The position numbers and the translations under genes were made by a program. Positions 1 through 9,225 of a DNA stretch of 64,000 nt are shown here, one piece after another (position 1 is the first letter of the stretch; each line of letters opens with the position of its first letter). Source of the stretch: Arthrobacter sp. NtRootA1 (GTDB taxonomy: Bacteria; Actinomycetota; Actinomycetes; Actinomycetales; Micrococcaceae); contig NZ_AP024630.1 of NCBI RefSeq assembly GCF_019976975.1, positions 1,364,001 through 1,428,000 on the forward strand, written 5' to 3'. Under the pieces are notes generated by a model. It searched no databases and was not told the DNA's origin. It saw only the letters and a list, made by a program, of their open reading frames with translations.

Positions 1-1128
1 GATCGGGACAATGGTCAGGAAAGCCGGAAGGCCATCCTTGATGACCGCAGCACTCGGCCAGCTGCGGATCCCGGCGGTGCGGCGGGCACTCATGTCCCAG
101 AAGACAGTCAACAAGCCGAACGCCGCCACGAAAAACAGGGCAGACCATTTGGTGCCCACGGCCAGGCCGAGGCAAATCCCAGCAACCAGGCGCCACCAAC
201 GCATCCCCAGCCAGGGGCCGGTCAACAGTTGCGTGGCCGAGGGCCGGCCGTCGGATGAAGCAGCCGCACGGGCGGCAAGCCTTGAAGCGAGGCGGCGCCG
301 GCCGTCGTCGCGGTCCAACAGCAACGCGCCAAAGGCGGCAAGGAGCCAGAACGCAAGGAAGATGTCCAGCAGGGACGTTCGCGACAACACGATATGGTGG
401 CCGTCAATGGCGAGCAGCAACCCGGCCACCGCGCCAAGGGTGTGGGAACGGAAGAGCTTCAGCGCGATGAGCGAGAGCAGGAAGACGGTGAGCGTCCCGG
501 TCAGGGCGGCACCGAAACGCCAGCCGAACGGATTGTCAGCCCCAAATAACCACATGCCGAAGGCGATCATCCATTTCCCGACCGGAGGATGAACCACGTA
601 CTCCGGGGTGTTGAGCAGGATGTCAGGATGGCCGGCATTGAACGAATCGTTCGCGTTGGCCGGCCAGCTGCGTTCGTATCCGCTGACGAGGTACGAATAC
701 GCGTCCTTGACGTAATACGTTTCGTCGAACACCAGGCTGTGTGGGACCTCAAGACGGAAGAAGCGCAGGATTCCGCCGATGACGGCCGTAATGGTGGGAA
801 TCAACCAGAACCATAAACGCAGCGAGGGCGGGTAATCCCGCCAGCTTTGGATCCCGCCGATCAAACGAGATGTCAGGGCGCCCACCGTGAAGGCCGCAGC
901 GGGACTGGCGATCCAGCGGTGGCCCGCCAGCCCGCGTCCGGCACTCAGTCTGCTGCCGTCTGAATCGCCCTGTCCGGAGGGAGGCCGCCACGAAGTAGTT
1001 GCCCGGACAGCTGTTGTCTGGGTTGGCTCTCCGGAGCCGTTGCTTGCCGCCACGTCCGTGGCTCCGGAAGGTAGTGCCGACACTGCGGGGGTTCCGGAAT
1101 CGGTGGTGGGAACGGGGGACTGGCTCAC
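1..1128 (-). CDS. Dolichyl-phosphate-mannose--protein mannosyltransferase (PMT family), N-terminal part
   Basis: Polytopic membrane enzyme that transfers mannose from a polyprenyl-phosphate carrier to secreted proteins (actinobacterial O-mannosylation). The frame is open from a GTG at 1128 to the window edge, so 376 codons of the N-terminal part are present and the 3' end is missing. A Ser/Thr/Pro-rich cytoplasmic tail of about 80 residues precedes the first hydrophobic segment. Next comes the PMT hallmark LVFDETYYVKDAYSYL, whose Asp-Glu pair is the conserved catalytic motif, then the conserved HPPVGKW stretch and several membrane helices. It is divergent from rsmI with 64 bp between the starts, an arrangement I associate with Arthrobacter-type genomes. 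I chose the GTG because an in-frame stop lies just upstream. The family call is secure; the exact start is less so. Confidence 0.9.
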   Translation of the reverse strand, partial: MSQSPVPTTDSGTPAVSALPSGATDVAASNGSGEPTQTTAVRATTSWRPPSGQGDSDGSRLSAGRGLAGHRWIASPAAAFTVGALTSRLIGGIQSWRDYPPSLRLWFWLIPTITAVIGGILRFFRLEVPHSLVFDETYYVKDAYSYLVSGYERSWPANANDSFNAGHPDILLNTPEYVVHPPVGKWMIAFGMWLFGADNPFGWRFGAALTGTLTVFLLSLIALKLFRSHTLGAVAGLLLAIDGHHIVLSRTSLLDIFLAFWLLAAFGALLLDRDDGRRRLASRLAARAAASSDGRPSATQLLTGPWLGMRWWRLVAGICLGLAVGTKWSALFFVAAFGLLTVFWDMSARRTAGIRSWPSAAVIKDGLPAFLTIVPI

Positions 1129-1180
1129 CCGCCCATGCTACCGTTCCATCCTTACTGCGGCGTTGAACTGCGCGCGGCAT

Positions 1181-1186
1181 TAGGCT
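1181..1186 (+). promoter_or_regulatory. Leaderless -10 box for rsmI (TAGGCT)
   Basis: A TANNNT hexamer ends 6 nt before the GTG start of rsmI, with no Shine-Dalgarno sequence between them. This is the geometry of leaderless actinobacterial promoters. No good -35 is visible at 17 bp spacing. Confidence 0.45.
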
Positions 1187-1192
1187 TGGCAG

Positions 1193-2140
1193 GTGGAAGA
1201 ACAACACAGCACCCCGGACGAAGCCCCCTCTGATGATGGATCGGCGGTTGATGAACCGGACGCGGCCCAGGAACTGGACGCGGGTACCAACACGAGCGCA
1301 ACCACAGCAATCGGCAGGATTGTGCTTGCTGCCACTCCCATCGGCAACGTGGGCGATGCGTCCTCCCGCTTGATCGAACTCCTGGCGACCTCGGACATCG
1401 TTGCAGCGGAGGACACGCGCCGCCTGCATCGGCTGGTCCAGGCCTTGGGCGTGGAGGTGTCCGGGCGCGTCATCAGCTATCACGAACACAACGAGGTAGC
1501 CAAGACAGGTGAACTGCTGGAGCATGTGCGGGCCGGCAAAACCATCCTGATGGTCAGCGACGCCGGAATGCCGGCAGTTTCGGACCCTGGCTTCCGTCTC
1601 GTGGAGGGAGCTGTCGCCGCTGGCCTGACTGTGACTGCCGTACCGGGACCTTCCGCTGTGCTGACGGCTCTGGCGCTTTCCGGGCTCCCGACAGACCGAT
1701 TTTGCTTCGAGGGCTTCCTGCCACGGAAGTCGGGCGAGCGGAATTCCCGCTTGGCGGACTTGGTTGACGAGCGCCGCACCATGGTGTTCTTCGAGGCTCC
1801 GCATCGGCTTGAAGTGATGCTTCGGGCGCTGCACGAGCGTTTTGGCCCGGAACGCCGGGTGGCTGTTTGCCGTGAACTGACCAAGACCTACGAAGAGGTC
1901 ATCCGCGGAACTCTGCGCGAGCTCCTGGAGTGGGCAGAAAACAATGAAGTCCGCGGTGAAATTGCCGTGGTTGTGGGTGGCGCTCCCGAGCAGGCTCCCG
2001 GCAAACCGGAAGACCATGTAGCTGCCGTGAATGAGCTCATCTCCCAAGGAATTCGGCTGAAGGAAGCCGTTGCCGCCGTGGCGGATGATGCCCGCGTCAG
2101 CAAGCGGGAGCTGTATTCGGCAGTGCTGGCGGCGCGCTGA
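1193..2140 (+). CDS. rsmI: 16S rRNA (cytidine(1402)-2'-O)-methyltransferase RsmI
   Basis: Uses SAM to 2'-O-methylate C1402 in the decoding centre of 16S rRNA. The protein has 315 residues. The tetrapyrrole-methylase fold begins near residue 42 with the motif LAATPIGNVGDAS, followed by AAEDTRRLHRL, SDAGMPAVSDPG and the SAM-site stretch AVPGPSAVLTAL, all typical of RsmI. The first 40 residues are an acidic, low-complexity extension, making it slightly longer than the usual 280 or so. The GTG start has no ribosome-binding site but sits 6 nt after a TAGGCT box, which suggests a leaderless transcript. A later start inside the acidic extension cannot be excluded. It is monocistronic and divergent from the PMT gene. 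Confidence 0.93.
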   Translation: MEEQHSTPDEAPSDDGSAVDEPDAAQELDAGTNTSATTAIGRIVLAATPIGNVGDASSRLIELLATSDIVAAEDTRRLHRLVQALGVEVSGRVISYHEHNEVAKTGELLEHVRAGKTILMVSDAGMPAVSDPGFRLVEGAVAAGLTVTAVPGPSAVLTALALSGLPTDRFCFEGFLPRKSGERNSRLADLVDERRTMVFFEAPHRLEVMLRALHERFGPERRVAVCRELTKTYEEVIRGTLRELLEWAENNEVRGEIAVVVGGAPEQAPGKPEDHVAAVNELISQGIRLKEAVAAVADDARVSKRELYSAVLAAR

Positions 2141-2300
2141 TCGTCCCTGTGCAGCTGCACAATTTGGCGGGCGTATGGCAGTGCGTGAAGGCGTAGACAC
2201 TGCTTCTTGCATGGCAGTACCGTGGCAGTAATTCAAGCCAATTCTGGCAAGGAACCCTAGTGGTGCAACCCTCCAATGCACCCAAGACGAAGGAGTCGCC

Positions 2301-3782
2301 ATGACTGTCACGGTTGAACGCGAAAGCGAACTGCTGGCTTCCGTCCCCACCGGCCTGCTGATCAACGGTCAGTGGCGTCCGGCGGGATCCGGAAAGACTT
2401 TTGATGTTGAGGACCCGGCTACGGGCAAGGTCCTGCTCAGCATCTCCGACGCCGGTGCTGAAGACGGCGCCGCCGCCCTGGACGCCGCCGCTGCCGCCCA
2501 GGCTGACTGGGCCCGCACCGCTCCGCGCGAACGCGGCGAGATCCTGCGCCGTGCCTTCGAAATGGTCACCGAGCGCGCAGAAGACTTCGCACTGCTGATG
2601 ACCCTCGAAATGGGCAAGCCGCTGGCAGAAGCCCGCGGCGAGGTAACCTACGGGGCTGAGTTCCTGCGGTGGTTCTCCGAGGAAGCCGTGCGCGTGTCCG
2701 GCCGCTACTCCGCAGCACCGGATGGCAAGAACCGCCTGCTCGTGCAGAAGAAGCCGGTTGGACCCTGCCTGCTCATCACCCCGTGGAACTTTCCGCTGGC
2801 CATGGCCACCCGCAAGGTAGCCCCGGCTGTAGCCGCTGGCTGCACCATGGTGCTCAAGCCCGCGAACCTGACGCCGCTGACCAGCCTGCTCTTCGCGCAG
2901 GTGATGCAGGAAGCCGGCCTTCCCGCAGGTGTCCTGAACGTCATCCAGACCTCCACCGCCGGTGCTGTCACCGGACCGCTGATCAAGGATGACCGCCTGC
3001 GCAAGATATCCTTCACCGGCTCCACCCCGGTAGGCCAGGCCTTGATCCGCGAAGCCGCGGACAAGGTTCTGCGCACCTCCATGGAACTCGGCGGCAACGC
3101 ACCGTTCGTCGTCTTCGAGGATGCTGACCTGGACAAGGCCGTTGAAGGCGCCATCGCCGCCAAGATGCGCAACATGGGCGAAGCCTGCACCGCAGCAAAC
3201 CGCTTCATTGTGCACGTGTCCATCGCCGACTCCTTTGCCGAGAAGTTCGCTGCGAAGATCGGCTCCCTCACCACCGCACGCGGTACTGAGCCGGAGTCCA
3301 AGGTTGGTCCGCTGATCGACGGCAAGGCCCGCGATGGCGTTCACGCCCTCGTCACCGAAGCCGTAGCAGGAGGTGCCACGGCAGTCACCGGTGGTGCCGC
3401 CGTCGACGGTCCGGGTTACTTCTACCAGCCCACCGTTCTGAAGAACGTCGCCGCAGACTCCCGCATCCTCCAGGAAGAAATCTTCGGACCTGTGGCCCCG
3501 ATCGTCACGTTCTCCACCGAAGACGACGCCATCCGCCTGGCCAACAACACCGAATACGGACTGGTTGCCTACGTCTTCACCAAGGACCTCAACCGTGGCC
3601 TCCGGGTCAGCGAGAAGCTTGAGACCGGCATGCTCGGCCTCAACGCCGGCGTTATCTCCAACGCCGCTGCGCCGTTCGGTGGCGTCAAGCAGTCCGGCCT
3701 GGGCCGCGAAGGCGGCTCCGAAGGCATCGAAGAGTACCTCTACACCCAGTACGTAGGTATCGCCGACCCTTACGCCGACTAG
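2301..3782 (+). CDS. gabD: NAD(P)-dependent succinate-semialdehyde dehydrogenase (GabD type)
   Basis: Oxidises succinate semialdehyde to succinate, the last step of GABA degradation. At 493 residues it matches the aldehyde dehydrogenase superfamily. Visible features are the cofactor region TPWNFPLAM, the Rossmann segment SFTGSTPVGQ, the general base Glu262 in MELGGNAP and the catalytic Cys296 in GEACTAANRF. The C-terminal NAAAPFGGVKQSGLGREGG is characteristic of GabD-like members. An AAGGAG ribosome-binding site lies about 6 nt before the ATG. No gabT aminotransferase is adjacent, so related semialdehydes remain possible substrates. The gene ends at a strong bidirectional terminator. Confidence 0.88.
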   Translation: MTVTVERESELLASVPTGLLINGQWRPAGSGKTFDVEDPATGKVLLSISDAGAEDGAAALDAAAAAQADWARTAPRERGEILRRAFEMVTERAEDFALLMTLEMGKPLAEARGEVTYGAEFLRWFSEEAVRVSGRYSAAPDGKNRLLVQKKPVGPCLLITPWNFPLAMATRKVAPAVAAGCTMVLKPANLTPLTSLLFAQVMQEAGLPAGVLNVIQTSTAGAVTGPLIKDDRLRKISFTGSTPVGQALIREAADKVLRTSMELGGNAPFVVFEDADLDKAVEGAIAAKMRNMGEACTAANRFIVHVSIADSFAEKFAAKIGSLTTARGTEPESKVGPLIDGKARDGVHALVTEAVAGGATAVTGGAAVDGPGYFYQPTVLKNVAADSRILQEEIFGPVAPIVTFSTEDDAIRLANNTEYGLVAYVFTKDLNRGLRVSEKLETGMLGLNAGVISNAAAPFGGVKQSGLGREGGSEGIEEYLYTQYVGIADPYAD

Positions 3783-3846
3783 TCCTGTACAAAAACCAGG
3801 TCCCGTCCCGTCCACCGCTCTCGCAACAAGAACGGTAGAGACAAGC

Positions 3847-3891
3847 AAAGGGCCCGACTCCGGAGCCATAAGTTCCGGAGTCGGGCCCTTT
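3847..3891. terminator. Bidirectional intrinsic terminator between gabD and the transglutaminase operon
   Basis: A perfect 18-bp stem (arms 3847-3864 and 3874-3891) closes a 9-nt loop. The arms begin AAAGGGCCCGACTCC and end GGGCCCTTT, so an A/T run follows the stem on each strand. It separates two convergent transcription units and should serve both. Confidence 0.92.
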
Positions 3892-3917
3892 GCTGTTCCC
3901 ACGGTGGGATTGCGGCC

Positions 3918-6416
3918 TTAGCGGCGTTGCGGAAGAAGTCCCCTGAGCGCGCGCCACGATCTGGCAATCCCTTGCCCGGTCCGCCGGAACAGGGACCCCA
4001 CAGCACGGAAGGGGGCACCGAGTGCGTGGAACCAGCGGCGCATGAGCGACGGCGGCAACCAGGTGGCGCGGAAGCGGACCAGCCAGCTGGTATTGTTCCG
4101 CAACGATTCACGAACGACGGCGATCCTGGCCGCCGCCGGGGAGGCAGCCTCCATGGGGCGACCATAACGTTGCCGTTCGAAGTCCGCGGTGAGTGAAGCG
4201 ACGGCGGCATGGGCGGCGTCGTCGAGACCCCCGGCCTCACCCAGGATTGAACTTGAACGCAGCCGGGAAGAAAAGTGCCTTGGCGTTTCACTGGGCGTGG
4301 ACGGTACGCCATAGTCCGTGGCGAGGTCCTGCAACTCTGCCCATGCGAGAGCTGCGGAGTCTTGGTGCCCCGGTGATCCACGATCCGCTGGTTCCTTGGG
4401 GTTTAGCCGGCGCCGTCGCAGGACTACCCTGCTCAACCTCGGAGAGCCAAGGAAAGCAGCCAGCAACAGCACTGCCGCAATCGTGCCAATAACCGTTGGC
4501 AGAGGGTCGCTTGGCGCAGAGCCAGCAGTTTGCGCGTCACCTCCCGGCAGCGGAAAGGTGCTCGGGGGAGGCGTCACTGCGGTGCCTGGAACGTCCTTCT
4601 CGTCAGCATTTGTGCTCAGGCTGCCCGGGACCGAGGACTCGGTGGCATATTCCGGAACAACGCCACGCGACGGAGTCGGCTCAAAGGGCACCCATCCCAG
4701 TCCTTCGAAGTAGAGCTCGGGCCACGCGTGGGCATCACGGGCGTCTACCTCGTACTCAGGGAACGATCCCTGGCCAACCAAAGCCACGGTCTCGCCCGTC
4801 AGCCGGCCGGGTGCGTACCCCACCGCGATGCGGCTGGGGATGCCCTCCACGCGGGCCATCACCGCCATGGCGGAGGAGAAATGGACGCAATAGCCGCTCT
4901 TGACCGCCAGGAAGTCCGCCAGCACGGACAACCCGTTACCGTCATACCCGTTTTGCACCGGAGCCTGAAGGGAATACGTGAATTCACTGGAGCGCAAGTA
5001 TTTCTGGATGGCCAGTGCCTTGGCGTAGTTGTTGCCTGCCGAAGACGTGACTTGCTCCGCCGTCTGGCGCACAATGCTTGGCAGGTTCCCTGGAACGCGG
5101 AGGAAGTCGTCCGAAATGGACTTTGGCTTACCCGTGGCTTGGGACAGGGCCTGTGCAGTGATCTTGGGTGCGGCCGAGAACACCACATACCGTTGGGCCA
5201 GTGTGCTCGATTCCGTGCTCATGATGCTGAGGGTGGCCGGATCCCAGGTCCAACGGCCGTTCAGCCCATTTACGGACACCGGGGCAAACGGTGCCGGTAA
5301 GTACGGGCTGGTGAACAAGCCCGCGTTGATGGACGTCACCGCGTTCACGACTTCACCTTGGATGGAGTAACCCGGCTCTATCCGGTCCACCCCGGCCCTG
5401 CGTGTGGCGGAGCGGTCATCCGGTGCCCAGGTTTCGCCGTCGAAGTGGTCAACAGTGACGGACCTCAGGTAGGTGGCTGCACTGGAACTGGTGGAGTACG
5501 TGATGCGTCCTGCCCCCGTGGGACTCCGGAGGCTGTTACCCAATGTGATCATCGGATTGAGGCCGTTCGAGGTACCCCATGGGCTCAGCCGTGAACCCTG
5601 CGGGAAGGTGCCGGTTTCAAACCCCGGAATGGCCAGCGGAACAACCAATGCCAAACCCAGGGCCAGTGCCCCCGTCACCAGGGAGCGCCTGATCTGGCCG
5701 GAACTTCGTGGTGCTCCGGACTGCAGCCTGGCGTCAGGGGCGAACCAATGGCTGCAACCAAGAATGAGCAGATATCCCACTGTGGCCCCAACGAATCCTG
5801 CGACACCTACGCTTTGCGGCTTGATGGTTGCAGGAACCACCATGACCGCAATGAGCCCGACTCCACTGGCTGCCGGCATCGATAGCGGGACGGCCAAAGC
5901 ATCGATCAGGATCACCAGTAGACCCAGGCAGGCACAAGTGATGAAGACAATCCCGGCGTTTGGGGCTACCGGAGCGCTCTCTGACACGACCGTCTCGGCG
6001 GCCCGCTTGATGAGCCGGCCTACCGCGGCAAAGGTCCCGGTGGTGGGAATAAAGCCCAGGAAGCTGTCCTGCCGGCAGAACGTGAAACTGAGTATCCCGG
6101 CCAACGCTGCCAAGGCGCCCAGCGTGGTAACCAAGGGCTGGATACGGAGGGTCCGCAGGATGGCAAGCGTCAGGGCCACCGCTACAACGGTGGTGATCAG
6201 GGGCATGAACCAGGCCCAGCCCCTGAAGACTCCGTTCAGGGAGAGGGCCGCACCGAGAACGGCGACGGCCACGGAACCAGCCATGATCCAGGGGTAGAGG
6301 CCGGGAGCCTGCGGGCGTGAAGTTGGAGTGGGGCCGGGCGCTTCTCCGCTTGGAACCTGCTGGGACGGGCCTCCCCGGTACGTCGTGGGGGACCCACGAT
6401 GGGACGTGGCGGTCAT
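3918..6416 (-). CDS. Membrane transglutaminase-like protein (TgpA family)
   Basis: An 832-residue membrane protein. The N-terminal 240 residues contain about seven hydrophobic helices (DUF3488-like). The extracytoplasmic part carries a transglutaminase-core fold with Cys510 in SGYCVHFSSAMA and His563 in DARDAHAWPELY, the Cys and His of a papain-like triad. One further membrane helix lies near residue 640, before an Arg-rich cytoplasmic C-terminal region of the DUF4129 type. Its start overlaps the stop of the upstream DUF58 gene by 4 bp. The moxR-DUF58-transglutaminase order is widespread and is thought to act in envelope protein assembly, but the substrate is not known. All catalytic residues appear intact. 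Confidence 0.88.
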   Translation of the reverse strand: MTATSHRGSPTTYRGGPSQQVPSGEAPGPTPTSRPQAPGLYPWIMAGSVAVAVLGAALSLNGVFRGWAWFMPLITTVVAVALTLAILRTLRIQPLVTTLGALAALAGILSFTFCRQDSFLGFIPTTGTFAAVGRLIKRAAETVVSESAPVAPNAGIVFITCACLGLLVILIDALAVPLSMPAASGVGLIAVMVVPATIKPQSVGVAGFVGATVGYLLILGCSHWFAPDARLQSGAPRSSGQIRRSLVTGALALGLALVVPLAIPGFETGTFPQGSRLSPWGTSNGLNPMITLGNSLRSPTGAGRITYSTSSSAATYLRSVTVDHFDGETWAPDDRSATRRAGVDRIEPGYSIQGEVVNAVTSINAGLFTSPYLPAPFAPVSVNGLNGRWTWDPATLSIMSTESSTLAQRYVVFSAAPKITAQALSQATGKPKSISDDFLRVPGNLPSIVRQTAEQVTSSAGNNYAKALAIQKYLRSSEFTYSLQAPVQNGYDGNGLSVLADFLAVKSGYCVHFSSAMAVMARVEGIPSRIAVGYAPGRLTGETVALVGQGSFPEYEVDARDAHAWPELYFEGLGWVPFEPTPSRGVVPEYATESSVPGSLSTNADEKDVPGTAVTPPPSTFPLPGGDAQTAGSAPSDPLPTVIGTIAAVLLLAAFLGSPRLSRVVLRRRRLNPKEPADRGSPGHQDSAALAWAELQDLATDYGVPSTPSETPRHFSSRLRSSSILGEAGGLDDAAHAAVASLTADFERQRYGRPMEAASPAAARIAVVRESLRNNTSWLVRFRATWLPPSLMRRWFHALGAPFRAVGSLFRRTGQGIARSWRALRGLLPQRR

Positions 6417-7966
6417 CGCGGCACCGCCGCTCCGCGCCGTACGTCCATTGCCGCGCTCGCAGCAACCAGCAGGCCGCCTTCGTCGAAGGCTGACCAGGCC
6501 GCTGTCAGTGGTGTCTTCGACGTGACGGAGACAGCCTTCCAGCCGCCTTGCCTCAAGGTTTCCAGGACATCGTCCTTATTTCGGGAGTCCGGGTTGCGTG
6601 AGTCGGGGTTGCGGAAGTCATGGTTGCGGGACTCGGTGCTGCTTTGAGGGTCCGTTACTACTATTGCGAAGGCGTTGGCGCCATAGCCGGCCGCCGGAGC
6701 AAGCGCCTTGGCCTCGGCCAGGGTCAGATTGCCAAGCAAGGCAAGGAGCGGGCCGCGCAAACGATGTGCAGCGAGCTTGTCCATGAGGCGGTCGTCGAAG
6801 ACGGAATCAACGTTTTCCTGGCCGTGTACCTCCGATGCCCCGGTAAAGCGGTTAGGCATGGAACCGCTGGGTTCAGGGGTGCGCCGGGAATGTTCCGGAC
6901 TGTTTTCACCCGCCCTGTGGTGGTCAACCCAGTGGTGCTTTGGTCCGCTCAACTCAATGGCGGCCAAACCTTCGGCAATGGCATGAAGGCCAGCGACGCC
7001 ACTGAACTCTTCCACGCCCGGGTCCGGTGCCGACGGCGAGCGGATGAAGGCCGGGCTGCCGAAGGCGTCCAGGACGCGCAGCGAATAGTTCCGTTCGGCC
7101 AAGTGCGCGCTGATGGACATTGCGGCTGTCACAACCCACTCAAAATTCGGGCTGGTCACGAGGTCGGAGTCGTCGTCGTGAGAGCTGAAAACCGAGCCAC
7201 TGCCGGATGCAAAGGCCGCGAATCGTTGGTCAAGGATGATGGTGGCTTCCGGAGTGGTGACCGATTCCTCCTGACGCACCATGAGCTGTCCGTGCCGCGC
7301 CGTGGCGGGCCAGTGGACACGGCGCATCGGATCCCCATGCCGGTATTCGCGGGTCATGATGTCGTCGTCGCTGGGGTTCGCCCTGATACGGGTAGCTGTG
7401 ACGCCATCGTTCCCACGCGCCCCGGCGAGTCCCGTTACGGGAAGTTCGACGGCGGCCGGCGTCACGGTGAGGAGGTCGCCGTCGTCGATCGCATGGCGCC
7501 GCAGTGACAAGCCGAAGGGGTCGCTGAACTCTGCAGTGACTGGACCTATCCGGAACTGTCCCCGCTTGCCGGATCGCAGATGGTATTCGTAGCGGCTGGT
7601 GCCGCCGGTTGCAGACCGGGCCGGGAAGCGGAAAGCGGGCGGATCACCGAACCGTGGAGGAAGTTGTTCCTCCATGATCACGTGACCGGTGGAGAACGTG
7701 GAGCGGGCAACCGCCAGGCGAACAGTGGTGGCCGTGGACGTTTCCACGGTGGAGGGATTGAATTCCCGGTACACCTGGAACTTGGGTTTCAACACCCGCA
7801 CACCGGCCAGGGCAACCAGTGGCAGGATGAACAAGAAGACGGCCAGAGTCAGGAGATCACGTCTGCCCATAATGTAAGCGCAGACCAGCGAGACCACACC
7901 GGCGGCGAGCAATCCCCATCCGCGGCTGGTGAACAAATGCTTGGGGAGCCGATCCACGAGTGCCAT
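6413..7966 (-). CDS. DUF58 domain-containing protein
   Basis: 517 residues. Two hydrophobic segments at the N-terminus (residues 10-60) anchor it to the membrane. The DUF58 signature GDPMRRVHWPATARHGQLMVRQ lies mid-protein (approximate residues 210-232), followed by a von Willebrand A-like region. DUF58 proteins are partners of MoxR AAA+ ATPases. It sits 12 nt downstream of moxR, with an AGGAG site before its ATG, and overlaps the transglutaminase gene by 4 bp, so the three are surely co-transcribed. Odd feature: near the C-terminus a 15-bp in-frame tandem repeat (about 6574-6633) encodes four copies of a pentapeptide of the form (S/F)RN(P/H/K)D. Confidence 0.88.
   Translation of the reverse strand: MALVDRLPKHLFTSRGWGLLAAGVVSLVCAYIMGRRDLLTLAVFLFILPLVALAGVRVLKPKFQVYREFNPSTVETSTATTVRLAVARSTFSTGHVIMEEQLPPRFGDPPAFRFPARSATGGTSRYEYHLRSGKRGQFRIGPVTAEFSDPFGLSLRRHAIDDGDLLTVTPAAVELPVTGLAGARGNDGVTATRIRANPSDDDIMTREYRHGDPMRRVHWPATARHGQLMVRQEESVTTPEATIILDQRFAAFASGSGSVFSSHDDDSDLVTSPNFEWVVTAAMSISAHLAERNYSLRVLDAFGSPAFIRSPSAPDPGVEEFSGVAGLHAIAEGLAAIELSGPKHHWVDHHRAGENSPEHSRRTPEPSGSMPNRFTGASEVHGQENVDSVFDDRLMDKLAAHRLRGPLLALLGNLTLAEAKALAPAAGYGANAFAIVVTDPQSSTESRNHDFRNPDSRNPDSRNKDDVLETLRQGGWKAVSVTSKTPLTAAWSAFDEGGLLVAASAAMDVRRGAAVPR
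6574..6633 (-). repeat. 15-bp in-frame tandem repeat inside the DUF58 gene
   Basis: Four imperfect 15-bp units with the plus-strand core GAGTCNGGGTTGCG. On the coding strand they read as the pentapeptides SRNHD, FRNPD, SRNPD and SRNKD. Because the unit is a multiple of three, copy-number change would alter the protein length without a frameshift. Boundaries are approximate. Confidence 0.75.
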
Positions 7967-7978
7967 GCCCGCTGTCTC

Positions 7979-9067
7979 CTATGCGCTTTGCTTGTCCCTG
8001 CGCCACGCGCCAGGCGGTTCCTGGGCAACCGGGAGGGAAGCGAGGATGCCCCGCAGGACGGTTTGGGGCGTATCGCCGGAACTCGCGGCCTTGCGGTCCA
8101 GGATGATGCGGTGGGCCAGCACCGATTCGGCGACGTCCACGACGTCGTCGGGAAGGACAAAATCGCGTCCATCCAAAGCTGCCGTGGCCTTCGCGGCGCG
8201 CAGCAACTGCAGCAAGGACCGCGGGCTCGCGCCGAGTCGAAGGCGGGCACTTTCACGCGTGGCCCGGCCAATCGCCACCGTGTATTCCTTGATGGCCGTG
8301 GACACGTAGACCTGCTGGACGGCTGCAATCATCGCTGCCACGTCGGCCGCTGTGACCACTGGGGTTACGTTGATGAGGGGAGAGGCTGCCTGATGCGTTT
8401 CCAACATCTCGATCTCGGCATCCGTGTCCGGATAGCCCATGGAAATCCTGGCCATGAAGCGGTCGCGCTGGGCTTCGGGCAGCGGATAAGTGCCCTCCAT
8501 TTCGATGGGATTCTGCGTTGCCACCACCATGAACGGCAATCCCAGCTGGTACGAATGGCCGTCAACCGTCACCTGGTGCTCTTCCATGCACTCCAGGAGC
8601 GCGGATTGGGTCTTGGCCGAGGCCCGGTTGATTTCGTCGCCTATCACGATGTTCGCGAACACGGCACCCGGCCGGAACTCGAACTGCCGCGAAGACTGGT
8701 TGTAGATGGACACGCCCGTCACATCCGATGGCAACAAATCCGGGGTGAACTGGATACGGGACACCGTGCAGTCCACGGTCCGGGCCAGTGTCTTCGCCAA
8801 CAGGGTCTTGCCAACACCGGGCACATCCTCCAGCAGGAGATGGCCCTGGGCCAGGAGGACTGTCAAGGCCAGCTTTGCAGCGTCCGCCTTGCCGTCGATG
8901 ACCTTGCCAATGGATGCCAGGATGCGCTCGCTGGCATCGTGGAATCGTTCGGCGTCCATGACCTGCGGCTTGTGTCCATTGAGCAAGGCGGCATCCCGGG
9001 GCAGCGCACTGTACGCCTCGCCCTGAAGTGGGGAAGGTTCAACGGTGACTTGTCGCTTGGACTCCAT
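7979..9067 (-). CDS. moxR: MoxR-family AAA+ ATPase
   Basis: A 362-residue AAA+ chaperone-like ATPase. It has Walker A in EDVPGVGKTLLAKTLA, Walker B in NIVIGDEINRAS and sensor 1 in MVVATQNPIE, with the MoxR-typical LPEAQRDRF after it. The C-terminal lid contains GASPRSLLQLLRAAKA. It is the first gene of the operon with the DUF58 and transglutaminase genes, and presumably remodels or activates its DUF58 partner. I chose the ATG at 9067 because GAAGGG lies about 6 nt upstream. A TTG 24 nt earlier (9091) is open but has no such site. Confidence 0.92.
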   Translation of the reverse strand: MESKRQVTVEPSPLQGEAYSALPRDAALLNGHKPQVMDAERFHDASERILASIGKVIDGKADAAKLALTVLLAQGHLLLEDVPGVGKTLLAKTLARTVDCTVSRIQFTPDLLPSDVTGVSIYNQSSRQFEFRPGAVFANIVIGDEINRASAKTQSALLECMEEHQVTVDGHSYQLGLPFMVVATQNPIEMEGTYPLPEAQRDRFMARISMGYPDTDAEIEMLETHQAASPLINVTPVVTAADVAAMIAAVQQVYVSTAIKEYTVAIGRATRESARLRLGASPRSLLQLLRAAKATAALDGRDFVLPDDVVDVAESVLAHRIILDRKAASSGDTPQTVLRGILASLPVAQEPPGAWRRDKQSA

Positions 9068-9225
9068 GGATTGCCCTTCAGCCGTGGCCAACGCCGGTGT
9101 CGGCCGTCTGTCCGTTCCAGACTACCCAGACTTTGGCCGTCCCTGACATAGTGCTCCGCGAATTTATGTGCCAACTGGAATTTGTCTCGAAGCGCAGGGG
9201 ACCGCGGTCCGATTAAGGTGGGAAC

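Noticed and set aside
749..2365. 538-residue minus-strand open frame opposite rsmI
   Set aside because: Antisense shadow in GC-rich DNA; rsmI and the PMT gene explain the region with strong motifs.
2097..3902. 601-residue minus-strand open frame opposite gabD
   Set aside because: Gly-rich antisense shadow without recognisable domains; gabD on the plus strand is clear.
7580..9151. 523-residue plus-strand open frame opposite DUF58 and moxR
   Set aside because: Antisense of two clear genes and crosses their junction.
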